From an uncultured Lachnospiraceae bacterium (GTDB taxonomy: Bacteria > Bacillota > Clostridia > Lachnospirales > Lachnospiraceae), in NCBI GenBank assembly GCA_947169935.1, contig CAMVRS010000013.1:1-37766 (forward strand): 37,766 nucleotides of DNA, written 5' to 3'. This document shows, piece after piece, positions 28,975 to 37,569 of this stretch (position 1 is the stretch's first letter; each line of letters opens with the position of its first letter). Under the pieces are notes generated by a model. The model was given only the letters and a program-made list of their open reading frames with translations. It ran no database searches and had not been told where the DNA came from. The position numbers were made by a program, and so were the translations under genes.

Positions 28975-29406
28975 ATGCTTGTAAGAGTAAGAGACGATTT
29001 TAACGGAACATTCGGCCACTACGTCGAAAAATACCACAGCGTAGAACCCAAGCACGCGGGAGATGCACCTTTCGAGGTGTCCGACCGTGTGGCACGGGAA
29101 CAGATCGCTAACGGTGTGCTGGAGGCGGCAGTGGCAGAAGAGAAGGCGGATCCCGAAGATATGACGGAAGCCGGAGAAGTGGTGGACACTGAAAAGGAAA
29201 TGGACACCGAAGAGACGGCGGACACCGAAAAAGCCGAAAATGCACCGGTGCATGAGATGAGCTGGAATGAGCTTAAGTTCGAAGCGAAGGAAAGAGGGAT
29301 CAACTCTTTCGGCAAGAGCAGGGAAGAGCTCATAAGACTTATCGAGGAATACGATGAGTCGGAAGGCGGCGATGCACCGGAATTTGAAGCGGAGGATCCC
29401 GTATGA
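28975..29406 (+). CDS. Acidic head protein with C-terminal SAP-like motif
   Basis: 143 residues. The N-terminal 45 residues (VEKYHSVEPKHAGDAPFEVS) precede a strongly acidic linker (Glu/Asp/Thr-rich, residues 60-95) and a helix-turn-helix ending resembling a SAP-like motif (MSWNELKFEAKERGINSFGK, SREELIRLIEEYDESE). Position matches lambda gpFI. GGAGG precedes the ATG. A perfect ATGCACCGGTGCAT palindrome encodes Ala-Pro-Val in the linker. Confidence 0.7.
   Translation: MLVRVRDDFNGTFGHYVEKYHSVEPKHAGDAPFEVSDRVAREQIANGVLEAAVAEEKADPEDMTEAGEVVDTEKEMDTEETADTEKAENAPVHEMSWNELKFEAKERGINSFGKSREELIRLIEEYDESEGGDAPEFEAEDPV
29240..29253. repeat. ATGCACCGGTGCAT palindrome, copy 4
   Basis: Perfect 14-bp palindrome in the acidic linker of the gpFI-like gene (Asn-Ala-Pro-Val-His). 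A single-mismatch relative, TTGCACTGGTGCAA, lies at 25199-25212 in the portal gene. Confidence 0.9.
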
Positions 29407-29714
29407 GCGCATTCAAAGCGCTGGTAGAAAGTGACAGGGCGGTGTTTTTGAACCTGGATGAGTTCGGAGAGAAGCACGAAGTGGACGGTGAAGAGATAAC
29501 GGTCGCGCTTCAGGATGAACAGATCGAGGCGAAGGACGATGATGTGACACTCTCCAAAACGGTAAAGGTCATGTATGCGAGAACGGAAGAGCTGAACGGG
29601 CGCAAGATGCGGGGCGAAGCAATCTATATCGACGGCGTGGCCTATACCGTGGAGACGTGGCTGGATGAGATGGGCGTGACAAGGGTAGCAATGAGTCTGC
29701 CGGAGGTTTGGTAA
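29403..29714 (+). CDS. Head-tail joining protein, gpFII-like
   Basis: 103 residues. Beta-rich with a central acidic loop: DEFGEKHEVDGEEITVALQD, DDVTLSKTVKVMYARTEELN and AIYIDGVAYTVETWLDEMGV. Similar proteins lie after the capsid gene and join head to tail. ATGA overlap at the start and one-base overlap with the next gene. Confidence 0.7.
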   Translation: MSAFKALVESDRAVFLNLDEFGEKHEVDGEEITVALQDEQIEAKDDDVTLSKTVKVMYARTEELNGRKMRGEAIYIDGVAYTVETWLDEMGVTRVAMSLPEVW

Positions 29715-30316
29715 TGACGATCGTGGGAATCGTAGACAGTATAGTGGAATGGCTTAACGCTAATGTGTGCCCGGAAGTGCTTATGCGTCTCCCGTCTGAA
29801 GATGGGAAGGCCAACGATAAGCGCTATGAATACACGATGGTGCATCCGCACGCATTTCCGTTGTACCTGCCTACCCGCGACAAGCTGCCGCCGAAGGTCA
29901 GGATCAATGTGCCCTCTGTTGTCGTTCAGCTTGAATATGGCAACGACGACCCGGAAAACAGGGAAGTGAGCATTACGCTCAACTTCTCTGGCTGGGCTCC
30001 CGGAACATATCAGGATGACTGGATCATCCCACTGGATTACGAGTCGGAAGAGGGAGAGATCCCCGGATTCAGGGCGGACTATGAAGGCTGGCGTGAGCTT
30101 TGGAACTTCGTAGACAAGACCGCCGCAGCCGTGCAGTCCACAACCTACATGGGCCAGAATGTGGAAGTCATGCAGTGGGAAGGCATGGAGTTCGGGCCGT
30201 TCAGGGAAGAAAGTAATACCGTTCTGGACTATTACCCGTTTTGGTATGCGTATCTGAAGTTTAAGGTGCGGTGCTCATTGCGCCGGCTGAATGAAGAAGT
30301 TAATCAATATCTTTGA
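29714..30316 (+). CDS. Probable tail terminator or neck protein
   Basis: 200 residues. PHAFPLYLPTRDKLPPKVRI, VVQLEYGNDDPENREVSITL and NFSGWAPGTYQDDWIIPLDY indicate a beta-sandwich core, with a helix EGWRELWNFVDKTAAAVQST. Its place between the gpFII-like gene and the tail sheath fits a tail-completion or terminator protein. TAATG junction. The family assignment is from context. Confidence 0.6.
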   Translation: MTIVGIVDSIVEWLNANVCPEVLMRLPSEDGKANDKRYEYTMVHPHAFPLYLPTRDKLPPKVRINVPSVVVQLEYGNDDPENREVSITLNFSGWAPGTYQDDWIIPLDYESEEGEIPGFRADYEGWRELWNFVDKTAAAVQSTTYMGQNVEVMQWEGMEFGPFREESNTVLDYYPFWYAYLKFKVRCSLRRLNEEVNQYL

Positions 30317-30331
30317 AGGAGGAAATAAATA

Positions 30332-31939
30332 ATGGCTGAGTATCTGTATGGAACATACGGCCACCTTGCCGAGAGCGTTGTACAGGCTACGGCGGAAGCC
30401 TCCACGGTAGCATTGTATGTCGGCACCGCCCCGGTCAACCTGATCCGCGGCTATGCCGATGCTGGGATCATCAACACCCCGGTGAAGCTTACCAACTACC
30501 TGGACGCACAGAGCAAGATCGGCGATGCTTCCGACTGGGGCAAGTACACCCTTTGCGAAGCCGTGGCCGCACATTTCAACAACGGCGACAACGTAGGCCC
30601 TATCTACGTGATCAATGTGCTTAATCCTGCGACACACCGCAAGGGTGCCGCAAAGACGGTGACACTGAACTTCGTAAACGGTAAAGCCAGCTTTACCAGC
30701 GAGGACATCATCCTTGACACCCTGGCTGTTGCGGATAAGGCAGAGGGCGTGGATTATGCCGTATCATACGGCTTCAATTCCCACAAGGTCACCATCGTGA
30801 GCCTTGACAGTGACAATCCGATCGAAGGGGCGGTTGCCGTCACATACAACGAGATCGATGTGTCCGGAATCACCGTGGACGATATCATCGGTGCAAAAAG
30901 CAATACCGGAGTTTATACCGGACTGCAGGCAGCCGATCTGATCTATCCCAATTACGGCGCCATCGTGAATCTGATGGCAGCTCCCGGATGGTCCCAGATC
31001 CCTGCTGTGTACCGCGCCCTGGTAACCAAGGCAACAAAGCTCAACGGCCACTGGGACAGCTTCGTGTTCGCTGACATCCCGCTGTCTTATGAGGTGGACA
31101 ACTATAGCGAGGTTACCCCGGATGCCGGATCAAATCCTCACAACCTGGGCTACTACGAGCAGAATGATTCCGGCAAGTATGTACTTACCGAAGACACCAC
31201 CGTGCAGAATGATAAGCAGTACTACATCAAGAGCGCATCCACAGTAAACAACGACACGCTGGCAAAGGCGGCGAGCTGGAAGGCAAATAACGGCTATACC
31301 AGCGAACGCTCCTGCGTATACTTCCCGATGGCAAAGGGCACCGATGGAAACGTGTATCACATCTCCACCCTGGCCATGGCGGAAACTCTTAAGAGAGACC
31401 TTGCACACGACGGCGTGCCCATGGAGTCCTGCGGTAACAAGAGCGTGCCTGTGAGCAAGCAGGCATTCGGTTCGAGCGCAGGCTTTGATGCCAACGAAGC
31501 AAATGACCTTTGTTCCAACGGCATTGGCACCGTGGTCTTCTGGGGCGGCTCATGGAAGCTCTGGGGCGACCATACCGCAGCGTATACCTTCGCAAATACC
31601 GAACTGGATCCGAGGGATATCTTCGATGTTTCGATGCGTATGCTGCTCTATCTGACCAACGCATTTCAGATCCGCTGGGCGGGGAGCATCGACAAGCCCA
31701 TGACCGTACAGCTTAAGGATACGATCCTTACCCGTGAGCAGGAGCGCCTTGACGCCCTGGCAGCAGCGGGGGCACTGATCGGGTCGCCCAAGATCGTGTT
31801 CGAAGAGGCTCATAACAGTCTCGGGGCACTGCGTAACGGCAACTTCCGTTGGGATATCCAGGTAACGCCTACTCCTCCTCTGAAGAGCGCAAGTGCGTAC
31901 GTGGCCTACACGGATGAAGGCTTCGCCGCATACTTTTAA
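30332..31939 (+). CDS. Tail sheath protein (contractile tail)
   Basis: 535 residues. Conserved sheath elements: YGHLAESVVQATAEASTVAL at the N-terminus, YVGTAPVNLIRGYADAGIIN, and the C-terminal ERLDALAAAGALIGSPKIVF with TPTPPLKSASAYVAYTDEGF. The sheath contracts to drive the tube through the envelope. Residues about 262-303 are an inserted short beta-motif (GYYEQNDSGKYVLTEDTTVQ, then NDKQYYIK), known from other Firmicutes phage proteins. GAAGGAGG precedes the ATG. Confidence 0.93.
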   Translation: MAEYLYGTYGHLAESVVQATAEASTVALYVGTAPVNLIRGYADAGIINTPVKLTNYLDAQSKIGDASDWGKYTLCEAVAAHFNNGDNVGPIYVINVLNPATHRKGAAKTVTLNFVNGKASFTSEDIILDTLAVADKAEGVDYAVSYGFNSHKVTIVSLDSDNPIEGAVAVTYNEIDVSGITVDDIIGAKSNTGVYTGLQAADLIYPNYGAIVNLMAAPGWSQIPAVYRALVTKATKLNGHWDSFVFADIPLSYEVDNYSEVTPDAGSNPHNLGYYEQNDSGKYVLTEDTTVQNDKQYYIKSASTVNNDTLAKAASWKANNGYTSERSCVYFPMAKGTDGNVYHISTLAMAETLKRDLAHDGVPMESCGNKSVPVSKQAFGSSAGFDANEANDLCSNGIGTVVFWGGSWKLWGDHTAAYTFANTELDPRDIFDVSMRMLLYLTNAFQIRWAGSIDKPMTVQLKDTILTREQERLDALAAAGALIGSPKIVFEEAHNSLGALRNGNFRWDIQVTPTPPLKSASAYVAYTDEGFAAYF

Positions 31940-31953
31940 GGAGGTGACGAGGG

Positions 31954-32475
31954 ATGTTGAATGATCAGTACTTAACCGTAAACGCCAACAGGGTATATTC
32001 CAACCCCGTAGGCGGTGAACAGAAGTGCGTCGGTGAGAATGTGGAGGTCTCCCTCCCTGAGGTCAAGAACAAGACTGTGGACGCTGAGGCGATGGGCACA
32101 CTTACCGTGCCCGTGATCGGCCAGTTCGACAACATGGAGATGACCGTACACCACATCGGCGCCGACAAGGGCCTGGCTGAGATGCTGGCCCAGGAAACTT
32201 TGGAGATCGAGCTCCGCTGGGGCGAGCAGGTGATGGGCAATGACGGCAACCAGCGCATCGTAGGCTGCAAGGCATTTATTACAGCCTTCCCGAATGTGGC
32301 TGTACCGCAGATCACCGTCAAGCCCGGCGAGAGCGTTGACGTGGAAGTGCCTTATACCGTGACAGGATACAAGATGGTAAAAGACGGCGAAGTTCTCTGG
32401 GACATCAACCGCCTTACCCAGAAGTGTGAGATCAACGGCAAGGACTACTTCGCAGATTTAAGCAGCGTACTGTAA
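31954..32475 (+). CDS. Tail tube protein, gpFII-like of P2
   Basis: 173 residues. Beta-rich tube subunit: MLNDQYLTVNANRVYSNPVG, EVKNKTVDAEAMGTLTVPVI and VPQITVKPGESVDVEVPYTV. It follows the sheath directly, as in P2 (FI then FII). AAGGAGGTGA precedes the ATG. A strong terminator follows, so sheath and tube levels exceed those of the downstream genes. Confidence 0.9.
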   Translation: MLNDQYLTVNANRVYSNPVGGEQKCVGENVEVSLPEVKNKTVDAEAMGTLTVPVIGQFDNMEMTVHHIGADKGLAEMLAQETLEIELRWGEQVMGNDGNQRIVGCKAFITAFPNVAVPQITVKPGESVDVEVPYTVTGYKMVKDGEVLWDINRLTQKCEINGKDYFADLSSVL

Positions 32476-32483
32476 GACGGACC

Positions 32484-32514
32484 GGGGCGGGTTTTATCGC
32501 CCGCCCCTTATTTT
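32484..32514 (+). terminator. Intrinsic terminator after the tail tube gene
   Basis: GGGGCGGG (32484-32491) pairs with CCCGCCCC (32500-32507) around an 8-base loop, followed by TTATTTT. It lies inside the late operon and would lower expression of the tape measure and baseplate genes relative to the capsid, sheath and tube. Confidence 0.85.
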
Positions 32515-32537
32515 CAGACAAAGGAAGGAGCACAGAA

Positions 32538-32909
32538 ATGAAAGGTATTATCGAGTTAAACAAAGCGATCAGGATCGATGGGACTGATGTCAAAGAACTC
32601 TCTTACGACACGGACAAGATCACCGTGGATCTCTATCTGAAAGCAATAAACAGGGCAGTAACGCAGGGTAACGGCATTACCGGTGCAAACATTAAGATCG
32701 ATGCGGGAGCACAGCTTATGCTGGGCATGTATGCGGTCATAGCCGATAACCCCGCTTATGATATCACGGATGTGGAACGCATCACCGGGGCAGACATCAT
32801 GAAAGTTGCGATGGTGGGCATGGCTTTTACATTAGGGCGGGAGGACCAGACGGAAGAACAGTCCGAAGCGCCCTCAGAAGTTACAGTAGGGCTTTCCACA
32901 CAAGCGTAA
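32538..32909 (+). CDS. Tail assembly chaperone, short form (gpE-like)
   Basis: 123 residues, ending after GLSTQA in the zero frame. The N-terminal fold (GIIELNKAIRIDGTDVKELS, then LYLKAINRAVTQGNGITGAN) matches P2 gpE / lambda gpG-type chaperones, which coat the tape measure. A longer product by -1 frameshift is predicted, using the overlapping frame up to 33025. GGAGG is present upstream of the ATG. Confidence 0.88.
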   Translation: MKGIIELNKAIRIDGTDVKELSYDTDKITVDLYLKAINRAVTQGNGITGANIKIDAGAQLMLGMYAVIADNPAYDITDVERITGADIMKVAMVGMAFTLGREDQTEEQSEAPSEVTVGLSTQA

Positions 32910-33025
32910 CGGAACTCAGGCGCATGGGCCTGATGGAGTTTTTTACTGAGATAAAAGAGGCATCCAAAGAGGCAGAACAGTTTCAGAAGGAAGCAGAGCG
33001 GAGAAGACAGAAGAGAAAGCACTGA
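32760..33025 (+). CDS. Frameshifted extension of the tail chaperone (gpE'-like)
   Basis: In the -1 frame the sequence is open from about 32760 to the stop at 33023-33025, and encodes RSYSRAFHTSVTELRRMGLM, EFFTEIKEASKEAEQFQKEA and ERRRQKRKH. This is typical of the gpE'/gpT C-terminal extension. It has no own start or ribosome site and ends on the tape-measure start (TGATG). The slip must occur before 32909. An SD-like GGGAGG at 32838-32843 could stimulate it; no classic slippery heptamer was found. Confidence 0.8.
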
Positions 33026-35352
33026 TGAAGGGCAAAGAATTTGAAGCGAAAATTCAAATAGGTGGAGCGCTTGATCCGTCACTACAACAGGCGGTAAATA
33101 ACGCCAAGGCAGCCATATCCTCTCTTGGCGGAGGCCTTGGAAAGATCGCCGGGGTGGCGGGCGGCGCTTTTAAAGCTGTCGGCGCCGCTGCAGTGACTTC
33201 CCTGGCAGCGGTCGGTACGGCAGCAGTCGCAGGAACTAAGGCGCTCATGGATCTTGCACTGGAATTTGATGCGGCATCCGATGCTATCCGTATCGGTACG
33301 GGAGCAACCGGCGATGCGTTAGACAGCCTCATGCAGGATTTTGATGCTGTCTATTCTACGGTGCCGACCAACATGGAAAGCTGTTCGCAGGCGATAGCGG
33401 ACTTTAATACACGTCTGGGACTTACGGGAGAACCGCTTCAGCAGTTATCAGCACAGGCATTGCAGGTGTCCAATATGCTCGGGGATGATCTGGGCGGAGT
33501 TATCGAAGGGAGTTCCAAAGCATTCCAACAGTGGGGGATCTCTGCTGAGGATATGGGCGACAAGATGGACTTTGTATTTAAGGCTTCCCAGTCTACCGGC
33601 GTAGGCTTTACGGAGCTGATGAACACGGTGCAGTCCTTCGGCCCTCAGCTGCAGGAGATGGGCTTCTCTTTCGAGGAAGCAACGGCGCTGGTCGGCCAGC
33701 TTGACAAGGCCGGCGTAAATACCACGGAAGTAATGTCCGCCTTAAAGAAGTCAGTCGGGACGATGGCGAAAGACGGCCTGAGCGCCTCGGAGGGGCTTGC
33801 ACAGTACGCGGAAGCGATAAAAGAAGCGGGAAGTGCCGCAGAGGCTACGGCGATAGCGAGCGAGGTGTTCGGAGCCCGTGCCGGATCTTCTATGGCAGCG
33901 GCGATCCGGGAGGGAACGCTGTCGGTAGATGAGCTGACTGCCGCTCTGGAAGCTTCGGATGAAACGATAATGAAGGCGGCAGAGGATACAATGAGCTTCC
34001 CGGAGAAGCTGCAGCTCATTAAGCAGCAGGCCCAGGTAGCATTTGAACCTCTGGCTAATGAACTTTTGGGCATAGCAGAGGATGCCATGCCATTGATCGC
34101 AGATGCGGCAGGTTCCATCCTGCCGTTGATCACTGGAGCGATGAGCAAGGTTATACCGGTCATACGGGATCTGTCAGCCAAGATTCTGCCTAAGATCGGG
34201 GAGACGATGGAGAAACTGAGTCCCTTTGTGGAAACTATGCTCGATACGCTGGCGGTAGCGCTTCCCCCGCTCCTGGATGTGATCATGCAGGTAGCGGATA
34301 ATATTGGCGCTATGATCGGCCCGGCTATCGAGGCTATGATGCCTTTTATTATCGATCTGATCAACTTTGTAGTAACGAACCTGCCTACCATAATCGACTG
34401 GATAAGCCAGATTATAGGCCAGATCCTGGAGATCGTGGCTCCCATCGGGGACGCCCTGATGCCTATCATCCAGAGCCTGTTCGATGCTATCATGCCGGTA
34501 CTGAACCAGCTCATGGTATCGATCATGCCTCCGTTGATGGGGCTGATCCAGGCCCTCGTACCTCCAATCGTGCAGATCCTTACAGCGCTGCAGCCGCTTA
34601 TTGACCTGATACTTAAGAGTCTGCCGCCTATTATCGCCTTTATTGGGGATGTGCTTACCGCCCTTACTCCGCTGGTGAGCTTTGTGGCAGACCAAGTGGG
34701 TAATGTGGTATCCGGAGTTATCGAGGGCATTATCAACGCCATAGACCAGCTTAAGATCATCCTGGGCGCCGTGATCGATTTTATCAAAAATGTATTTACT
34801 GGCAACTGGAAGGGAGCCTGGGAGAATGTTAAGACCATCTTCTCGGCTGCTTTCAATGCTCTTGCCGGGCTGCTTAAGGCTCCCCTTAATGCAGTGGTGG
34901 CTATCATCAACAAAGCCCTGGAGGCTATCAACAGTATCCAGATAGAGATACCCGACTGGGTGCCCGGCCTCGGCGGTTCCACTTTCGGAGTGAATATCCC
35001 GCTCATACCCGAGTTCGCAAAGGGCGGCTTCACCGAAGGCATATCCATCGCGGGCGAAGCGGGAACGGAGGCGGTGATCAGCTTCGATCCGGCATACCGG
35101 CAGGAAAACCTTTCCTACTGGGCAAGAGCCGGTAAGCTCCTGGGAGCGAACCCCACGGCTGTCGATACGGTGGCAAGCAATGCCAAGACAACGGGAGGCG
35201 GAGGGAATTATATCACTTTCTCCCCCGAGGTCACGATACAGGGCAATGCCGATTACGACACCGTGATGCAGGCCCTGAGGGATAATGAAGAGGAATTCAT
35301 GGACGTTCTGGAAGAATTCTTCGCAAGAAAGGCGGCCATGGCTTATGGATGA
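33025..35352 (+). CDS. Tail tape measure protein
   Basis: 775 residues. N-terminal Ala/Gly-rich helix region (NNAKAAISSLGGGLGKIAGV), phage tail tape-measure TP901 core (STVPTNMESCSQAIADFNTR, VSNMLGDDLGGVIEGSSKAF, FGARAGSSMAAAIREGTLSV), then a long hydrophobic repeat-like region (residues 350-600, PFIIDLINFVVTNLPTIIDW and similar). C-terminal motif FAKGGFTEGISIAGEAGTEA. It sets tail length and enters the host membrane during infection. Start overlaps the chaperone stop. Confidence 0.93.
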   Translation: MKGKEFEAKIQIGGALDPSLQQAVNNAKAAISSLGGGLGKIAGVAGGAFKAVGAAAVTSLAAVGTAAVAGTKALMDLALEFDAASDAIRIGTGATGDALDSLMQDFDAVYSTVPTNMESCSQAIADFNTRLGLTGEPLQQLSAQALQVSNMLGDDLGGVIEGSSKAFQQWGISAEDMGDKMDFVFKASQSTGVGFTELMNTVQSFGPQLQEMGFSFEEATALVGQLDKAGVNTTEVMSALKKSVGTMAKDGLSASEGLAQYAEAIKEAGSAAEATAIASEVFGARAGSSMAAAIREGTLSVDELTAALEASDETIMKAAEDTMSFPEKLQLIKQQAQVAFEPLANELLGIAEDAMPLIADAAGSILPLITGAMSKVIPVIRDLSAKILPKIGETMEKLSPFVETMLDTLAVALPPLLDVIMQVADNIGAMIGPAIEAMMPFIIDLINFVVTNLPTIIDWISQIIGQILEIVAPIGDALMPIIQSLFDAIMPVLNQLMVSIMPPLMGLIQALVPPIVQILTALQPLIDLILKSLPPIIAFIGDVLTALTPLVSFVADQVGNVVSGVIEGIINAIDQLKIILGAVIDFIKNVFTGNWKGAWENVKTIFSAAFNALAGLLKAPLNAVVAIINKALEAINSIQIEIPDWVPGLGGSTFGVNIPLIPEFAKGGFTEGISIAGEAGTEAVISFDPAYRQENLSYWARAGKLLGANPTAVDTVASNAKTTGGGGNYITFSPEVTIQGNADYDTVMQALRDNEEEFMDVLEEFFARKAAMAYG

Positions 35353-35563
35353 TTACATGATCTATACAACTGTCGAGGGTGACACCTTCGACAGTATCGC
35401 ATTTGAATTCTACACAGACGAAAAGATGGCGAGCGTCATCATAGACGCTAACCCCCTGCTGGCGGATGTCCTGATCTTCGATGCTGATGTGGAGGTACTG
35501 GTCCCGATAGTAGAGGAGGCTGCGGAGACCCCGGGATCGGCTCCACCCTGGAGGAGTGAATGA
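35345..35563 (+). CDS. Tail protein X-like (LysM-type)
   Basis: 72 residues: MDDYMIYTTVEGDTFDSIAF, EFYTDEKMASVIIDANPLLA and VLIFDADVEVLVPIVEE form a LysM-like fold as in P2 gpX, a tail protein. It overlaps the tape measure by 8 bases. The ribosome site is weak; ATG 35357 is an alternative. ATGA overlap with the next gene. Confidence 0.8.
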   Translation: MDDYMIYTTVEGDTFDSIAFEFYTDEKMASVIIDANPLLADVLIFDADVEVLVPIVEEAAETPGSAPPWRSE

Positions 35564-36453
35564 AGCTTGTATACGAAGGTGCGGAAATAACCGACAAAAT
35601 GACCACGATAAGGCGCTGTGAGCTTAATCAGTATTTAAACGGGCATATCGACACCATGACGATCGCCTTTGATAACTCACAGGGGCAGTGGACAGGCTGG
35701 GCGCCGAAAAGAGGCGATAAGCTGCAGGCCAGCGATGACCATGCAGACAGCGGCGTGATGGTGGTCACGGCGATAAGACAGGAAGGAGCTGAGATGGTGC
35801 TGGACTGCGCGCCGCTTCTCAACCACCAGATCGGGCAGGTGAAGGGCTGGAAGAATGCAAGCTTCACACAGCTGTGCCGGAATGCGGCAGGGCGTCTCGG
35901 GCTCGAGATCAAATTCTACCAGGTGAGCGATCATAAGTACGAGGGTATCGAACAGAAAGGGGAATCTGACCTGATCTTTTTGTCAAACCTCTGCAAGCTG
36001 GAGGGCTGCTCCATGATCGTATCAGATGGGAAGCTCCGCATACTTTCGGATGTTTACCTCGACAGTCTGGATGTGGCGGACTTCACTCTTCAGGCGGACG
36101 GGTGCCGCATAACGGACAGGGCTCTCTTCACCGGCTGTGAGGTGAGCGACGGCAAGACTACCGGAAAAGCCGGGAACAATAAGGGCGAAAAGACCTACTT
36201 CTCAACCGACCGCAAGCTGGAGAGCATCGGACAGGCGAACCGCTTCGCCGCGAATATGCTCCGATACGCGAACCGTGACAGGAAGTGCGGCTCCATACTC
36301 TGCAACGGGGTTCTGGATACACTGATGCCCGGCTCCAAGATCAAGATCACAAACGATTACTGGAAAGACAAGCCCGTAATCATAACAAGGGCACGGTATT
36401 ATCTCATAAAACAGCAGACGAAGCTGTGGTTTTCACTTTTGAGGGATGAGTAA
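35560..36453 (+). CDS. Late control gene D-like tail protein (P2 gpD)
   Basis: 297 residues. LNQYLNGHIDTMTIAFDNSQ, GWAPKRGDKLQAS, FTQLCRNAAGRLGLEIKFYQ and LIFLSNLCKLEGCSMIVSDG match the P2 gpD family, the hub between tail tube and baseplate. MPGSKIKITNDYWKDKPVII is the C-terminal barrel. Its place after gpX agrees with P2-type tails. Confidence 0.88.
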   Translation: MKLVYEGAEITDKMTTIRRCELNQYLNGHIDTMTIAFDNSQGQWTGWAPKRGDKLQASDDHADSGVMVVTAIRQEGAEMVLDCAPLLNHQIGQVKGWKNASFTQLCRNAAGRLGLEIKFYQVSDHKYEGIEQKGESDLIFLSNLCKLEGCSMIVSDGKLRILSDVYLDSLDVADFTLQADGCRITDRALFTGCEVSDGKTTGKAGNNKGEKTYFSTDRKLESIGQANRFAANMLRYANRDRKCGSILCNGVLDTLMPGSKIKITNDYWKDKPVIITRARYYLIKQQTKLWFSLLRDE

Positions 36454-37268
36454 TGGCAGAAAATGTAATGGCCTACTGGTACAACTTAAGCTGGGGAGTG
36501 CGGCAGCGCACCCTTAACATGGACGGCACCGTCACGAAGGGGCGCGTGGAGCGTATGAAGGATCTGGCATGGAACTATGAGCTGGAGAGCGCTTCTGTAA
36601 AGACCAAAGCGGTGGCCAGTGTGGCCCGTGACATATACGGTAATGTGATCACAACCGGCAAGAAGGGTAAGGAAAAGGTCAAGACCCAGAAGGAAAAATA
36701 CATCGTCCCGAAGCTCAAATCTGCTCAGGTGACATTTAAGACAGAATACCAGGTTGCGACGGGGACACTGGATATCCTGGGAAAGATCGAAGAGATCCGT
36801 GGGATGCTGGGATATGTCGGCCCGCTGGTAGTCGGGTGCGAGTTCTTTGCGACGGATCCCCAGACAGGGGAAGTCTATATGGCCAATTATCCCCGTGTGC
36901 TCACCATTTATCAGATGCAGCTTAAAAAGATCCAGATAGGCAGCACAGAGATGGATGAGATCGGGCGACTCACGAAGGCTACGGTCACATTCACACTGGC
37001 AGAGACTCAGGATAATGCAGTTATTAAGGCCAGTCTGCAGAACCCGTCAGAGAGCATGAAGAAGCTATTACAGCTCTGGGTGGAGGATCCTTCTAAGGTG
37101 CCGGAAAGCTATTGGAGTGCCTTAAAGGTATGCCCTGATCCACATGTGAAGGCAATGGTAAAGCAGAAACAGAAGGACGATAAGGAAGCGAAGAAAAAGG
37201 CAAAGAAGAAGTTGAAGGATGAGGTTGCGGACCTGCAGAAACGGATCCGGGCCGGTGAGAAGGTGTAA
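36453..37268 (+). CDS. Baseplate or tail protein, possibly gpU-like
   Basis: 271 residues. A central segment (PKLKSAQVTFKTEYQVATGT, LGKIEEIRGMLGYVGPLVVG, ANYPRVLTIYQMQLKKIQIG) weakly resembles P2 gpU/baseplate wedge-type proteins, and the C-terminus is Lys-rich and coiled-coil-like (KQKQKDDKEAKKKAKKKLKD). Its position among baseplate genes suggests a tail role. TAATG junction. The family assignment is tentative. Confidence 0.6.
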   Translation: MAENVMAYWYNLSWGVRQRTLNMDGTVTKGRVERMKDLAWNYELESASVKTKAVASVARDIYGNVITTGKKGKEKVKTQKEKYIVPKLKSAQVTFKTEYQVATGTLDILGKIEEIRGMLGYVGPLVVGCEFFATDPQTGEVYMANYPRVLTIYQMQLKKIQIGSTEMDEIGRLTKATVTFTLAETQDNAVIKASLQNPSESMKKLLQLWVEDPSKVPESYWSALKVCPDPHVKAMVKQKQKDDKEAKKKAKKKLKDEVADLQKRIRAGEKV

Positions 37269-37280
37269 GGAGGCGGCCAA

Positions 37281-37556
37281 ATGCTGGCAGTAGGGAACGG
37301 AACGCCTCAGCAGTGCGTATTTAATCTGCTGTCCATCGTGAGGGGCGAGAACCCGTATGAGCGCTGCAAGGGAATGAGCGCAGAGCTCTCCGATCAGCCG
37401 CTCACAAAGGTTATGGGGGAGATCGTCACGGAGGCGATATGGAACGTAAAGAATTACGAACCGAGGGCTGATGCGGAAGACATTAACCTTGTGATGGATG
37501 ATGTATTAAAAGGCCGGTATCTGGTAGGCGCAATGGTATCCACAGGAAACGGCTGA
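37281..37556 (+). CDS. Baseplate assembly protein, gp25/gpW-like
   Basis: 91 residues. PQQCVFNLLSIVRGENPYER, CKGMSAELSDQPLTKVMGEI and VTEAIWNVKNYEPRADAEDI match the gp25/P2 gpW lysozyme-like baseplate proteins. Joins the baseplate wedge to the sheath. AAGGAGG precedes the ATG and the J gene follows. Confidence 0.88.
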   Translation: MLAVGNGTPQQCVFNLLSIVRGENPYERCKGMSAELSDQPLTKVMGEIVTEAIWNVKNYEPRADAEDINLVMDDVLKGRYLVGAMVSTGNG

Positions 37557-37569
37557 CGGAGGTATAAGG

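Noticed and set aside
33645..35048. Long minus-strand frame opposite the tape measure gene (467 residues)
   Set aside because: It is the mirror of the tape measure codon pattern, has no ribosome site and gives Ser/Ile-rich low-complexity sequence.
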